From Rhizobium sp. FY34 (GTDB lineage: Bacteria; Pseudomonadota; Alphaproteobacteria; Rhizobiales; Rhizobiaceae): a stretch of DNA of 64,000 bases. Numbering within the stretch: position 1 is the first letter of the stretch; each line of letters starts with the position of its first letter. Under the pieces are notes generated by a model. It was not told the DNA's origin, made no database searches, and saw only the letters and a program-made list of their open reading frames with translations. Where the stretch lies: the NCBI RefSeq assembly GCF_005222845.1, contig NZ_STFZ01000022.1:25963-89962 (forward strand). The letters run 5' to 3'. This document shows positions 8,383-16,262 of the stretch, one piece after another. Made by a program: the position numbers and the translations under genes.

Positions 8383-10488
8383 TTACATCCGGCCGGCCAC
8401 CTTGATGGCAAAGGCATATTCGAAGGCGATTTCCTCCAGCCGCTGGAAACGGCCAGACTTGCCGCCATGGCCGGCGGCCATGTTCGTCTTCAACAGATAG
8501 GGGCCGGCATCCGGGGCCTGGTCGCGTAACTTCGCCACCCATTTGGTCGGTTCCCAATAGGTGACGCGCGGATCGGTAAGGCCGGAAATGGCCAGTATTG
8601 GTGGGTAGGATTTTACTCCTACATTGTCGTAGGGTGAATAGGCGGCGATCCAGGCGTATTCTTCCGCAGAGTCAAGCGGATTGCCCCATTCGGGCCATTC
8701 CGGCGGGGTAAGCGGCAGCGTATCGTCGAGCATGGTGTTCAACACATCGACAAAGGGCACGGCGGCGATGATGCCGGCGAATTTTTCCGGCGCCATATTG
8801 GCAATCGCCCCCATCAGCATGCCGCCGGCCGATCCGCCTTCGGCAATGATGTTGTCGTAAGACGTAAAGCCCTCTTTCACCAGATGGTCGGCAGCGGCAA
8901 TGAAATCCTTGAACGTGTTCGGCTTGTCTTCCATCTTGCCGTTTTCATACCAGGCAAAGCCCTTGTCCTTGCCGCCGCGCACATGGGCGATGGCATAGAT
9001 GAAGCCGCGATCGGCCAAAGACAGGTTATTGGTGGAAAACGAGGCGGGAATGCTCATGCCATAGGCGCCGTAGCCATAGAGAAGGCAAGGCGCCGATCCA
9101 TCGAGCTTGGTGTCTTTGCGGTACAGGAGGGAGACCGGCACCAGTTCGCCATCATGCGAGGGAGCCATCACCCGGCGCGTCACATAGTCTTCTGCCGTGT
9201 GGCCCGAGGGCACTTCCTGCGTCTTGAGCAGTGTGCGCTCGCGCGTTGCCATATGATAGTCAAACAGCTGCGAGGGCGTCGTCATCGAGGAATAGGAAAA
9301 GCGGATGACGTCCGTGTCATATTCGGCAGCGCCCGACAGGCCGAGCGAATAGGCTTCCTCGGCAAAGGCGATGGCATGTTCCTCGCCTGTTGTGCGGTCG
9401 CGCACGACAATGCGCGGCAGACCGTCGCGCCGCTCCAGCCAGATCAGGTGGCGCGCATAGGCCATGTGGGAGAGGATCAGCCGGCCCGGCTCATGCGCCA
9501 CAAGCTCTGTCCAGTTCTCCTTGCCCGGTGCCGAGACCGGCGCCTCGACGATCTTGAAATCCTTGGCGCCATCGGCATTGGTGAGGATGTAGAAGACATC
9601 GCCGCCTTCGGTCATCGAATATTCGACGCCTTCCTCGCGCTCTGCCACCAGAACGGGCTCGGCGGTCAGGTCTTTCGTCGAGAGCAGCCGGTATTCCGAT
9701 GTCTCATGGTCATGGATGTCGATATAGATCACGTCATCCAGCAGCGATCCGCCAACGCCCATGAAGAAGCCCGGATCGGTTTCCTCATAGACCAGCCGGT
9801 CGGACGATTGCGGCTCGCCGATGATGTGGTGGAAGACTTTTGACGGGCGGTGGTTCTCATCCTGCAGCGTGTAGAAAAAGCTCTTGCCGTCCTGGGCCCA
9901 GACGCCACCGCCAGCGGTATTGTCGATCACGTCGGGAAGATCCTTGCCGGTTGCAAGATCACGCACCCGCAGCGTGAAGTATTCCGATCCCTTGTCATCA
10001 TAGCCCCAGATGCCGAAGGAATGATCGCTGCAATGATCAATGCCCGACAGGCGGAAATAATCCTTGCCCAGGGCTTCCTTGTCGCCATCCAGCAGCACGT
10101 CGCGCTCGCCGCCATCGCGCGGCGTGCGGAAATAATGCGCCTGCTCGCCGCCGGTCACATAAAGCGTGCCATAGGCAAAAGGCCCGTCCTTCACGGGAAC
10201 CGACGAATCGTCTTCCTTGATGCGGCCCTTCATCTCGGCAAACAATTGCGCCTGAAGCGCTGCCGTATCGCCGAGTGCGGCTTCCATATAGGCGTTTTCC
10301 GCCTCCAGATGGGTGCGGATTGCGGGATCGAGCAGGGAAGGGTCCTTGAACATCGCCTGCCAGTTGTCGGCGCGCATCCAGGCAAATTCGTCTGTGCGGG
10401 TGATGCCGTGGCGGGTATCGCTCAGCGGCTTTTTTGCAGCTTTCGGCGGGGTCGGGAGGTTCTGGAAAACGGCTTTGGACTTGGCCAA
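8383..10488 (-). CDS. ptrB: Oligopeptidase B (S9 family serine peptidase)
   Basis: A 701-residue prolyl oligopeptidase-family enzyme that cleaves short peptides after basic residues. The N-terminal two thirds form the beta-propeller that limits substrate size. The catalytic domain shows the nucleophile serine in GGSAGGMLMG, the aspartate in DPRVTYWEPTKWV and the histidine in AAGHGGKSGR, all intact. Length is usual for the family. The start is TTG, supported by GGAG seven to eight bases upstream. No signal peptide is seen, so it is cytoplasmic. It stands alone, with 105 bases before the next minus-strand gene. Confidence 0.95.
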   Translation of the reverse strand: MAKSKAVFQNLPTPPKAAKKPLSDTRHGITRTDEFAWMRADNWQAMFKDPSLLDPAIRTHLEAENAYMEAALGDTAALQAQLFAEMKGRIKEDDSSVPVKDGPFAYGTLYVTGGEQAHYFRTPRDGGERDVLLDGDKEALGKDYFRLSGIDHCSDHSFGIWGYDDKGSEYFTLRVRDLATGKDLPDVIDNTAGGGVWAQDGKSFFYTLQDENHRPSKVFHHIIGEPQSSDRLVYEETDPGFFMGVGGSLLDDVIYIDIHDHETSEYRLLSTKDLTAEPVLVAEREEGVEYSMTEGGDVFYILTNADGAKDFKIVEAPVSAPGKENWTELVAHEPGRLILSHMAYARHLIWLERRDGLPRIVVRDRTTGEEHAIAFAEEAYSLGLSGAAEYDTDVIRFSYSSMTTPSQLFDYHMATRERTLLKTQEVPSGHTAEDYVTRRVMAPSHDGELVPVSLLYRKDTKLDGSAPCLLYGYGAYGMSIPASFSTNNLSLADRGFIYAIAHVRGGKDKGFAWYENGKMEDKPNTFKDFIAAADHLVKEGFTSYDNIIAEGGSAGGMLMGAIANMAPEKFAGIIAAVPFVDVLNTMLDDTLPLTPPEWPEWGNPLDSAEEYAWIAAYSPYDNVGVKSYPPILAISGLTDPRVTYWEPTKWVAKLRDQAPDAGPYLLKTNMAAGHGGKSGRFQRLEEIAFEYAFAIKVAGRM

Positions 10489-10593
10489 GGGGACACTCCG
10501 GCATCAGGGATCAGGAGTGCCAGAGATAGGCGCCGCAGCGCAGGAGAACAAGCCCGGCATCAAGGCGGCGGGCATTGGCCGGCGCTTATTGCC

Positions 10594-10716
10594 TTACTTT
10601 TTCTTGGAGCGCTGGCCGGGCAGCACGCCGTCACGCCAGCTCTGCCAATAGACAAATCCGATTGCCATCGCGACGCCGATCACGGGCAGGGAGATCAGGA
10701 TGATATTTTCGATCAT
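10594..10716 (-). CDS. Small single-pass membrane protein
   Basis: A 40-residue protein with one hydrophobic helix (about residues 3-24) and a basic tail ending in RSKKK. Starting at MIENIILIS gives an ATGA overlap with the stop codon of the preceding gene and a good AAAGGA site, so the longer upstream frame is rejected. The function is not known; translational coupling suggests it works with the membrane protein encoded just before it. Confidence 0.7.
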   Translation of the reverse strand: MIENIILISLPVIGVAMAIGFVYWQSWRDGVLPGQRSKKK

Positions 10717-10985
10717 TGGCTCAATCCTTTCAGGATCATGCTGCCGGTCCAATGTAATGCGAGCCCCAGAACAAAGCAACCAATCGTCCCGATGGCCAGC
10801 CAATAGGAATTGATATCCATGCGCATGTCGCCATAGATCATGCGGGTCACAGGGGTGAATACTCCGATCAGCATGACCCCCATGCCGATGCCGTTGAGGA
10901 ACGTGGCGCGCAGTTTCACCTGTTCCTTGCGGGCATCGGAAAGCACTGACAAGCCTTTTGCCTTGTCTTCATCGTCCACCGTCAT
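10713..10985 (-). CDS. Small two-helix membrane protein
   Basis: A 90-residue protein with a charged N-terminus (DDEDKAKGLS) and two hydrophobic segments (about residues 30-50 and 60-82). No family is recognised. It lies three bases after the HicB-like antitoxin gene and overlaps the following 40-residue membrane protein by four bases, so the four minus-strand genes from 11448 down probably form one transcript. Confidence 0.7.
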   Translation of the reverse strand: MTVDDEDKAKGLSVLSDARKEQVKLRATFLNGIGMGVMLIGVFTPVTRMIYGDMRMDINSYWLAIGTIGCFVLGLALHWTGSMILKGLSQ

Positions 10986-10988
10986 GGT

Positions 10989-11210
10989 TCAGACTGCCAT
11001 CGGGTGTCTCAGAGGACGCGGAACCTGTCGTCCCAGCGCCTCGGCGGCCTCTGTCCAGGCTGCAATGGCGTCGGCCACATTCGAGAGCGCTTCCTGCGGC
11101 GTTTCGCCGTCGCTCATGCAGCCCGGCAGATCCGGCACGGTTGCCAGAAAACCGCCGCCGTCTTCCGGCGAAAGCGGTGAAATCAGCACGGCATAGGTCA
11201 GGTCCGTCAT
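10989..11210 (-). CDS. hicB: HicB family antitoxin
   Basis: A 73-residue protein with the HicB partial RNase H fold: YAVLISPL, then GGFLATVPDLPGCMSDGETPQEA, then the helix ALSNVADAIAAWTEAAEA. HicB neutralises the HicA mRNA interferase and often represses its own operon. No DNA-binding tail (HTH or RHH) is evident. Its ATG overlaps the hicA stop by four bases, the usual coupling for this pair. The antitoxin is intact while its toxin gene is not. Confidence 0.85.
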   Translation of the reverse strand: MTDLTYAVLISPLSPEDGGGFLATVPDLPGCMSDGETPQEALSNVADAIAAWTEAAEALGRQVPRPLRHPMAV

Positions 11211-11448
11211 GGCAGGCGCCCCAGTGTGTCGATGAACTGCACGAGCTTTCGAATATATACCGGCTTGACCGGGCGTTTGAAAGGGATGGTGAGGATTTCG
11301 CGCATGGCCGGATGGCTGATCTTGAAATGCGAACTGCCGGACCTTGGGCGCGCGCAGGTGACGCCAAATTCCGCGCAGATGGCCTCTATATCCTCGATGC
11401 GCCAGTCTGCCTGTGGATTTCCCGTATTCTCTGAAGACGCTTGCTCAT
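11207..11448 (-). pseudogene. hicA: hicA toxin gene with a frameshift near its start
   Basis: The frame from about 11419 to 11207 encodes a HicA-like double-stranded RNA-binding toxin (DWRIEDIEAICAEFGV, then SGSSHFKISHP with the active histidine, then PVKPVYIRKLVQFID). The only well placed start is the ATG at 11448, preceded by GGGGGAAG, and it reads MSKRLQRIRE before leaving the toxin frame. One base missing from the A run at about 11417-11419 would restore MSKRLQRIRENPQADWRIED. In its present form that start gives a peptide of about 20 residues. An ATG at 11476 is in the toxin frame but has no ribosome site. It may be a true mutation or a sequencing error. Confidence 0.65.
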
Positions 11449-11473
11449 GGCTTCCCCCGGCATGACATGCGAT

Positions 11474-11486
11474 CATATTTTATATG
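11474..11486 (-). promoter_or_regulatory. AT-rich palindrome upstream of hicAB
   Basis: CATAT-TTT-ATATG lies about 25 bases before the hicA start codon, where an autoregulatory operator of a toxin-antitoxin operon would be expected. Its role is inferred from position and symmetry only. Confidence 0.35.
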
Positions 11487-11553
11487 CGTTCGCGCTACAA
11501 TGGGTGGTCAATCGGCCATGTCTCCCCTAGGTTCCGCCCCGTCCTGGTCACTC

Positions 11554-11827
11554 AGAGCATTTCCGGCAAACTGGGGCTCATTCTGACGGAGCGATTTTGT
11601 GACGAGATCAAGCCGAGGCACGAAGGGCGTATCCTTTGATACGGTCGAGTGGCTCGGCGCCGATATCGGTGCAAAAGCGCTCGTCCCTTCGGGTTTCCGA
11701 TCGGCGGACGCCCGATGGCGAACCGGTCTTGCCCGATGCGGGAGCATTGAACTTCACCCGTTTCACCACCGGATCGTACGCGCCGATCGTGAAACAGAAT
11801 TGAACCCGAGTTTGCCGGAAATGCTCT
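11554..11827. repeat. MITE-like element with about 32-bp inverted ends
   Basis: AGAGCATTTCCGGCAAACT at 11554-11572 is repeated exactly as its reverse complement at 11809-11827, and weaker pairing extends each arm to about 32 bases (11554-11585 and 11795-11827). The 274-bp unit has no gene of its own and contains smaller hairpins such as GTATC-CTTT-GATAC. The end sequence resembles short repeats common between rhizobial genes. It fills the space between the hicAB and DUF930 genes. Confidence 0.7.
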
Positions 11828-11841
11828 AGGATGGGAATGAC

Positions 11842-12237
11842 ATGACACAGAAACGCATGCCCGCCGCCCTGCTGCTTGGCCTGGCGTCGGTGGTTCCAGC
11901 TCACGGGCTGGATGACAGCATTATTCGCCAGCTGGACCGGCTGACGCCGGAAGAGCGCCGCGAACAGCGCTGCGATATCGAGGCCATGAACCGCATATCG
12001 CGGGAGATAAAGAGTTTTCGGCCAGACAAGGTGATCGCCTACACGTTCGGCGACCCGGTCGAGAAGGGCAATCAGCTGAAGGCACCGGGCGCGGTTTTCC
12101 GCTCGGATGGCGATTGGTACCGGCTGAAGTTCAAATGCGAAACAGCCGAGGACGGATTGAAGGTCCTGTCCTTCGATTACAAGGTCGGCTCGAAAATCCC
12201 GCGCGAGCGGTGGAACGAGTTCTACCTTTACGAATGA
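11842..12237 (+). CDS. DUF930 domain protein, exported
   Basis: A 131-residue protein with a likely signal peptide (residues 1-22, cleavage near AHG-LD) and a DUF930 domain recognised by LTPEERREQRCDIEAMNRI followed by a second half containing DWYRLKFKCE. DUF930 proteins are found mainly in Rhizobiales and have no established activity. The translation signal (AGGATGGG) sits just after the right end of the MITE-like element. It is convergent with the permease gene downstream. Confidence 0.8.
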   Translation: MTQKRMPAALLLGLASVVPAHGLDDSIIRQLDRLTPEERREQRCDIEAMNRISREIKSFRPDKVIAYTFGDPVEKGNQLKAPGAVFRSDGDWYRLKFKCETAEDGLKVLSFDYKVGSKIPRERWNEFYLYE

Positions 12238-12255
12238 ATGGGAGAAAGGTGTGCC

Positions 12256-13410
12256 TCAGCCGGGAAGCTGGGGCACGGTCTTGCGGTCGGGAAACAGTTC
12301 CTGGGCAATCGTCATGACGATCAGCGACAGGGGAAGCGCCAGCATGGCGCCGACCGCACCCCACATCCAGGTCCAGAACAGGATGGCGACGAAGACCACG
12401 AAGGGGTTGATCTCCAGCTGCCGGCCCATCACGGTCGGGAAGAGCAGGTTTTCCATCATCAGATGGGCGGTAAAGAAGATTGCCGCCGGCAGAAGGCCTA
12501 AAAGCAGCGTATCATGGCTGAGCATGCCGCCGACCCCCACGGCAAAGGTCATCAGCGTAATGCCGAGAAAGGGCACAAAGCTGGAGAGGAAGGCGAATAT
12601 GCCCCACATGACCGGCATTCCGAGCCCGCCGAAATAGGCAATCACCATCATCGCCACACCAAGGCCGAGATACATCAGGCTGGCGGTGGCAAAATAATAG
12701 CCGAGCACTTCTTCCACGGCATTCAGGATGCGGATGGTCAGCAGCCGCTGATGGCGGTTGGGAAAGGCCATGATGATGGCGCGGCGCAGGCGCAGCCGGC
12801 CATAGAGAAACAGCAGCAGGCCGGCAAAGAAGATCAGCCCCTGCACGATGGCCGGCGTCAGGCTGGTCGACAGAAGGCCGAGAATGCTGCCGCTGTTTTC
12901 CAGCAGCTTTTCCATCGACATCGGCCCGGTCTCGAAGGTTGCGGGCGTGATATGCAGCCAGGGATTGCGCTCCAGAAAAGGCGTGATGCGTATGATCGCC
13001 TGTTCCAGCACGCTCGGGCCGGATTGGATCAGCGTCGCGGTCGGTTCTGCCAGGGCATTGATGATGAAGAAGATCGATAGCATCACCAGACTGGAAAGAA
13101 TGAGTGCAATGCCAAAGCGCGGAATGCCGAATTCGCCCATGCGCTCGGCCACCATGCCAAGGATCATGCCAACGACGATGGCCAGCGTCAGTGGTTTCAG
13201 CACCAGCGACAGATGCTCCACCACGGCAAAGCCGATGATCAGGAAAATGCCGATCACCGCCCAGGCCTTGGCCACTTCCAGCGCCTCGCGGCCAAGCGGC
13301 ATGAATTCGGTCGAGTCGCCCGAATGGAGGGCCACCTCTTCATGCCGAGAGGCTTCGCGTTGCAGTATCCGGCGCCTGTCCTTGCCGTTCTGGGCCTGTG
13401 TCGTGTTCAT
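12256..13410 (-). CDS. AI-2E family (PerM-like) membrane transporter
   Basis: A 384-residue inner membrane protein with about eight hydrophobic segments of the AI-2E/PerM superfamily, including the C-terminal WGIFAFLSSFVPFLG and GRQLEINPFVVFVAI segments. Members export signals or exchange sodium for protons, and the substrate here is not known. The start at MNTTQAQN is chosen because AGAGGA precedes it, which removes ten upstream codons. The N-terminal 45 residues are hydrophilic. Confidence 0.88.
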   Translation of the reverse strand: MNTTQAQNGKDRRRILQREASRHEEVALHSGDSTEFMPLGREALEVAKAWAVIGIFLIIGFAVVEHLSLVLKPLTLAIVVGMILGMVAERMGEFGIPRFGIALILSSLVMLSIFFIINALAEPTATLIQSGPSVLEQAIIRITPFLERNPWLHITPATFETGPMSMEKLLENSGSILGLLSTSLTPAIVQGLIFFAGLLLFLYGRLRLRRAIIMAFPNRHQRLLTIRILNAVEEVLGYYFATASLMYLGLGVAMMVIAYFGGLGMPVMWGIFAFLSSFVPFLGITLMTFAVGVGGMLSHDTLLLGLLPAAIFFTAHLMMENLLFPTVMGRQLEINPFVVFVAILFWTWMWGAVGAMLALPLSLIVMTIAQELFPDRKTVPQLPG

Positions 13411-13502
13411 CGCCGGAAATCCTCTTGAGCGTGCCCACAACGCGCAAAAGACAGACCGGTTCCACGCCTATGGCGTGTAAGATTGTGGCCTTATGCCAAG
13501 CG

Positions 13503-13537
13503 TCGATGATAGAAAACCAATGGGTTCCTATCATCGA
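13503..13537. terminator. Hairpin between VOC and permease genes
   Basis: Ten-base perfect arms TCGATGATAG and CTATCATCGA enclose a 15-base loop in which ACC and GGT can pair further. It lies just past the stop codon of the minus-strand VOC gene. No long T run follows, so it may be an RNA-end protector rather than an intrinsic terminator. Confidence 0.5.
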
Positions 13538-13546
13538 TCCTTCGTA

Positions 13547-14419
13547 TTACGCGGCAAGCGTCAGGCCGATGCCCCAGGGATCCTTCAGCGACCAGCCGGA
13601 GGCGGTGCGGCGCGTGTCTATCTCGAGCTTTTCGAGGCCGGACAGCGCCGTCTGCAACTGCGCCGCATCGGTGAATTTCAGCGTGTAATCCGAAAGACCG
13701 CTCATGTTGTCGGCGCGGGCCGTGGCGCCACGGCTGTTCCACACATTGGCGGCGATATGGTGGTGGTAGCCGCCGGTGGCAAAGAAGCTGGCGCCGGGAT
13801 AGCGGGCCATGACCTTGAGGCCGAGAACATCGCGGTAGAAGGCATCCGCCTGCGGCACATCGCCGACCTGCAAGTGAATATGGCCAATCGCCGTGCCCTT
13901 GGCCATGCCCTGCCAAGCATCCTTGCGCGCACTGTTGTACAGCGCCTGCAGGTCCAGCCGCTCGGTCGCCATCTTCACCGTGCCATCGTCAAGATAGGTC
14001 CATTCAAGTGGCGAGCGGTCGCGGTAGATCTCGATGCCATTGCCTTCCGGATCGGTCAGATAGATCGCCTCGCTGACCAGATGATCCGAGGCGCCGTCCA
14101 GATGCACGCCCTTGTGCACGGCATGCGCCAGCCAGGCGGCAAGTTCAGTGCGGTTCGGCACAAGGAATGCCGTATGGAACAGGCCGGCGGCGGTGCGCGG
14201 TGCGCGGGCAATCATGCCACCGGTCGACAGCGTCAGCAGCGGCACGCCAGCAACGCCGAGCACTTCGCCGCTGGGCTGGGCCTCGATCAGGGACAGGCCG
14301 ATGATCTCGCGGTAATAGCGCGAGACAAGCGCCAGATCGGTGACGACCAGATGCGCCGTATCGACATGGGCTGGCCGTGTCAGGGCAAAGGAGGCGGTCT
14401 CTGTGGTAGTGTCGGTCAT
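13547..14419 (-). CDS. Two-domain VOC (glyoxalase/extradiol dioxygenase-fold) protein
   Basis: A 290-residue protein with two vicinal-oxygen-chelate modules, DTAHLVVTDLALVSRYY (about residues 20-36) and IGHIHLQVGDVPQADAFY (about 180-197). A histidine-rich GYHHHIAANVW and EGNGIEIYRDR supply possible metal ligands. The layout resembles CatE-like catechol 2,3-dioxygenases, but the substrate is not fixed by sequence. AGGAAG precedes the chosen start MTDTTTETA; the open frame upstream of it has no ribosome site. The gene is divergent from the stress protein gene at 14612. Confidence 0.88.
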   Translation of the reverse strand: MTDTTTETASFALTRPAHVDTAHLVVTDLALVSRYYREIIGLSLIEAQPSGEVLGVAGVPLLTLSTGGMIARAPRTAAGLFHTAFLVPNRTELAAWLAHAVHKGVHLDGASDHLVSEAIYLTDPEGNGIEIYRDRSPLEWTYLDDGTVKMATERLDLQALYNSARKDAWQGMAKGTAIGHIHLQVGDVPQADAFYRDVLGLKVMARYPGASFFATGGYHHHIAANVWNSRGATARADNMSGLSDYTLKFTDAAQLQTALSGLEKLEIDTRRTASGWSLKDPWGIGLTLAA

Positions 14420-14611
14420 GGCGGATCTTCCTGCGTCCATCGTAAGAGTAGATATAGGCAGGCGGTATCGTTCACGAAAGATGGTTGTTTGGCGAAACTT
14501 CGTTCGACAATTGGAGACAGTGGCATTTCTTCTCATATTTGACTTCGCTCAAGGTGCAACTGCCGCGAAAGCTGCACCCTGTCGATGAAGAACACCTGGG
14601 AGCGAAACGCA

Positions 14612-15022
14612 ATGTACAAATCCATCATCGTCGCCGTCGATATCGGTCAGCTGGAACGGGCCGAGCGCCTGCTGCACAAGGGGTTGAGCCTTGTCGATAC
14701 CGGCGGCCGCATCACTTTGGTCAATGTCGTGGAAGAATTGCCGGGCTATCTCACCATCGATATCCCGACCGATATCATGGGCGAGGCGCGCACCGACAGC
14801 CTGGCCAAGCTCGTTGCCCTGAAGGACAAGACTGGCGCCGATGCCGCCGTCGAAATCCGCCAGGGCGCACCGGCGCATGAAATCCTCGCTGCCGCCACAG
14901 CGCATCAGGCCGATCTCATCATGCTGGCCTCGCATGTGCCGGATTTCAGCAATTATTTCATCGGCGCAACGGCAGACCGCGTGGTGCGCCACGCCAAGTG
15001 CTCCGTGCTGGTCGATCGCTGA
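14612..15022 (+). CDS. Universal stress protein, UspA family
   Basis: A 136-residue Usp fold. It opens with the usual YKSIIVAVDI strand and ends with GATADRVVRHAKCSVLV, the helix-strand pair that follows the nucleotide-binding loop. The typical G-x2-G-x9-G-S/T loop is only partly kept (SHVPDFSNYFIGA), so ATP binding is uncertain and it may be closer to the UspFG-like types. GGGAG stands before the ATG, and a nine-codon upstream extension is unlikely. The DksA-like gene follows by 18 bases, probably in one stress-responsive transcript. Confidence 0.88.
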   Translation: MYKSIIVAVDIGQLERAERLLHKGLSLVDTGGRITLVNVVEELPGYLTIDIPTDIMGEARTDSLAKLVALKDKTGADAAVEIRQGAPAHEILAAATAHQADLIMLASHVPDFSNYFIGATADRVVRHAKCSVLVDR

Positions 15023-15040
15023 AACAAGGGCAGAAAAACA

Positions 15041-15361
15041 ATGGATACGCACAAATATCAGGCCATTCTGATCGCCCGCCGCAGCGAATTGCAGCACCGT
15101 TTGGAACGGATCGAAACTGATCTTGACCGGCCCGGCAACCCCGATGACGATGACCGCGCCATCGAGCGCAACAATGACGAGGTGCTGGAAGAACTGGGCG
15201 GTGCCGGGCAAAAGGAGCTGGAAGCCATCGAGGCAGCGCTCGACCGCGTCGTGGCCGGCACATTCGGTGCCTGCGCGCAATGCGGCCAACCGATTGCCGA
15301 CGAGCGGCTGCAGGCCGTTCCGCATGCAGCACTCTGCAGTGATTGCCTCAAGGATCGTTGA
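15041..15361 (+). CDS. DksA/TraR family zinc-finger protein
   Basis: A 106-residue protein of the DksA/TraR C4 type. An N-terminal helical hairpin (residues 1-70) with acidic DDDDRAIERNNDE at its turn is followed by a zinc finger with CAQC and CSDC. Full-length DksA is about 150 residues, so this is one of the short paralogues. Such proteins can enter the secondary channel of RNA polymerase, but activity here is inferred. It is the second gene of a unit with uspA and is followed by a clear terminator. Confidence 0.88.
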   Translation: MDTHKYQAILIARRSELQHRLERIETDLDRPGNPDDDDRAIERNNDEVLEELGGAGQKELEAIEAALDRVVAGTFGACAQCGQPIADERLQAVPHAALCSDCLKDR

Positions 15362-15399
15362 AGAGACTGTGATCTGCCGGCAGCCGATTGAACCAACGT

Positions 15400-15433
15400 A
15401 ACGCGGCATCACGCAAAGTGATGCCGCGTTTTG
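15400..15433 (+). terminator. Intrinsic terminator after the DksA-like gene
   Basis: Perfect 13-base arms AACGCGGCATCAC and GTGATGCCGCGTT surround a GCAAA loop and are followed directly by TTTG. It ends the usp-dksA-like transcript before the hemolysin III-type gene. Confidence 0.85.
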
Positions 15434-15498
15434 CGGCTGCCCCGTTGCGTCTTTCCCTGTCGCCCGGCATTTTGGGTCGGGCAGAGGAAACGTGACGC

Positions 15499-16164
15499 AT
15501 GAATGACCTGTTCCGATTCGGACGACCCTATGATTTTCACGAGATCGTTGCCGATGGTGTCATCCATGGCATCGGCATCGTCTTGGCGCTGGTCGGTGTC
15601 ACGGCGCTGATCTTCTATGCCACGCTGTGGTCGAGCCATGGCGAGATCATTGCCGCCTGGGTCTATGGTGTGGGCCTGCTGCTCTGTCTGTCGGTATCCT
15701 TCACCTATAATATCTGGCCGCATTCGCGCACCAAATGGGTGCTGCGGCGCTTCGATCATTCAGCCATCTTTGTGTTGATCGCTGCCACCTATACGCCCTT
15801 TCTCCAGCGCGGCGCCTCTGATCCGCTGATCCTGTCCATGCTGGTCTTCGTCTGGGCCATGGCGGTGATCGGCATCACGCTGAAATGCGTCTTTCCCGGG
15901 CGTTATGATCGCCTCGCCATCCTGCTTTATCTCGGCATGGGCTGGAGCGGCATAGTGGTGGTGGCGCCGCTGTCGCAGCTTCTTCCCTCCGTCACGCTCT
16001 GGCTGATCGTCATCGGCGGCGTGATCTATTCGCTCGGCGTCATCTTCCATGTCTGGGAGCGGCTGCGCTTCCAGAACGCCATCTGGCACGGTTTTGTCAT
16101 CTCGGCGGCTGCCGTGCATTATTCGGCGGTTCTCACCTGCTTCAGCCTGTCGGGGAGTGCGTAA
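15499..16164 (+). CDS. Hemolysin III/YqfA (PAQR superfamily) membrane protein
   Basis: A 221-residue protein with seven hydrophobic segments of the Hly-III family. Conserved features are the early EIVADGVIHGIG, the SFTYNIWPHS segment, the FDHSAIFVLIAATYTPF signature and the C-terminal WHGFVISAAAVHYSAVL, whose histidines and serine are the putative metal site shared with PAQR receptors. Despite the name, most members are not shown to be toxins. AGAGGAAA precedes the ATG. It lies after a terminator and so has its own promoter. Confidence 0.9.
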   Translation: MNDLFRFGRPYDFHEIVADGVIHGIGIVLALVGVTALIFYATLWSSHGEIIAAWVYGVGLLLCLSVSFTYNIWPHSRTKWVLRRFDHSAIFVLIAATYTPFLQRGASDPLILSMLVFVWAMAVIGITLKCVFPGRYDRLAILLYLGMGWSGIVVVAPLSQLLPSVTLWLIVIGGVIYSLGVIFHVWERLRFQNAIWHGFVISAAAVHYSAVLTCFSLSGSA

Positions 16165-16262
16165 GGGGCGCCTCGGCACGCCGCCCTTCCGTAACGTCAG
16201 CGGCTGAGCGTTAACGGAATTTCAACCGCCCTCTGGTTGCATGCTTGCAATTGGAGCGCGAT

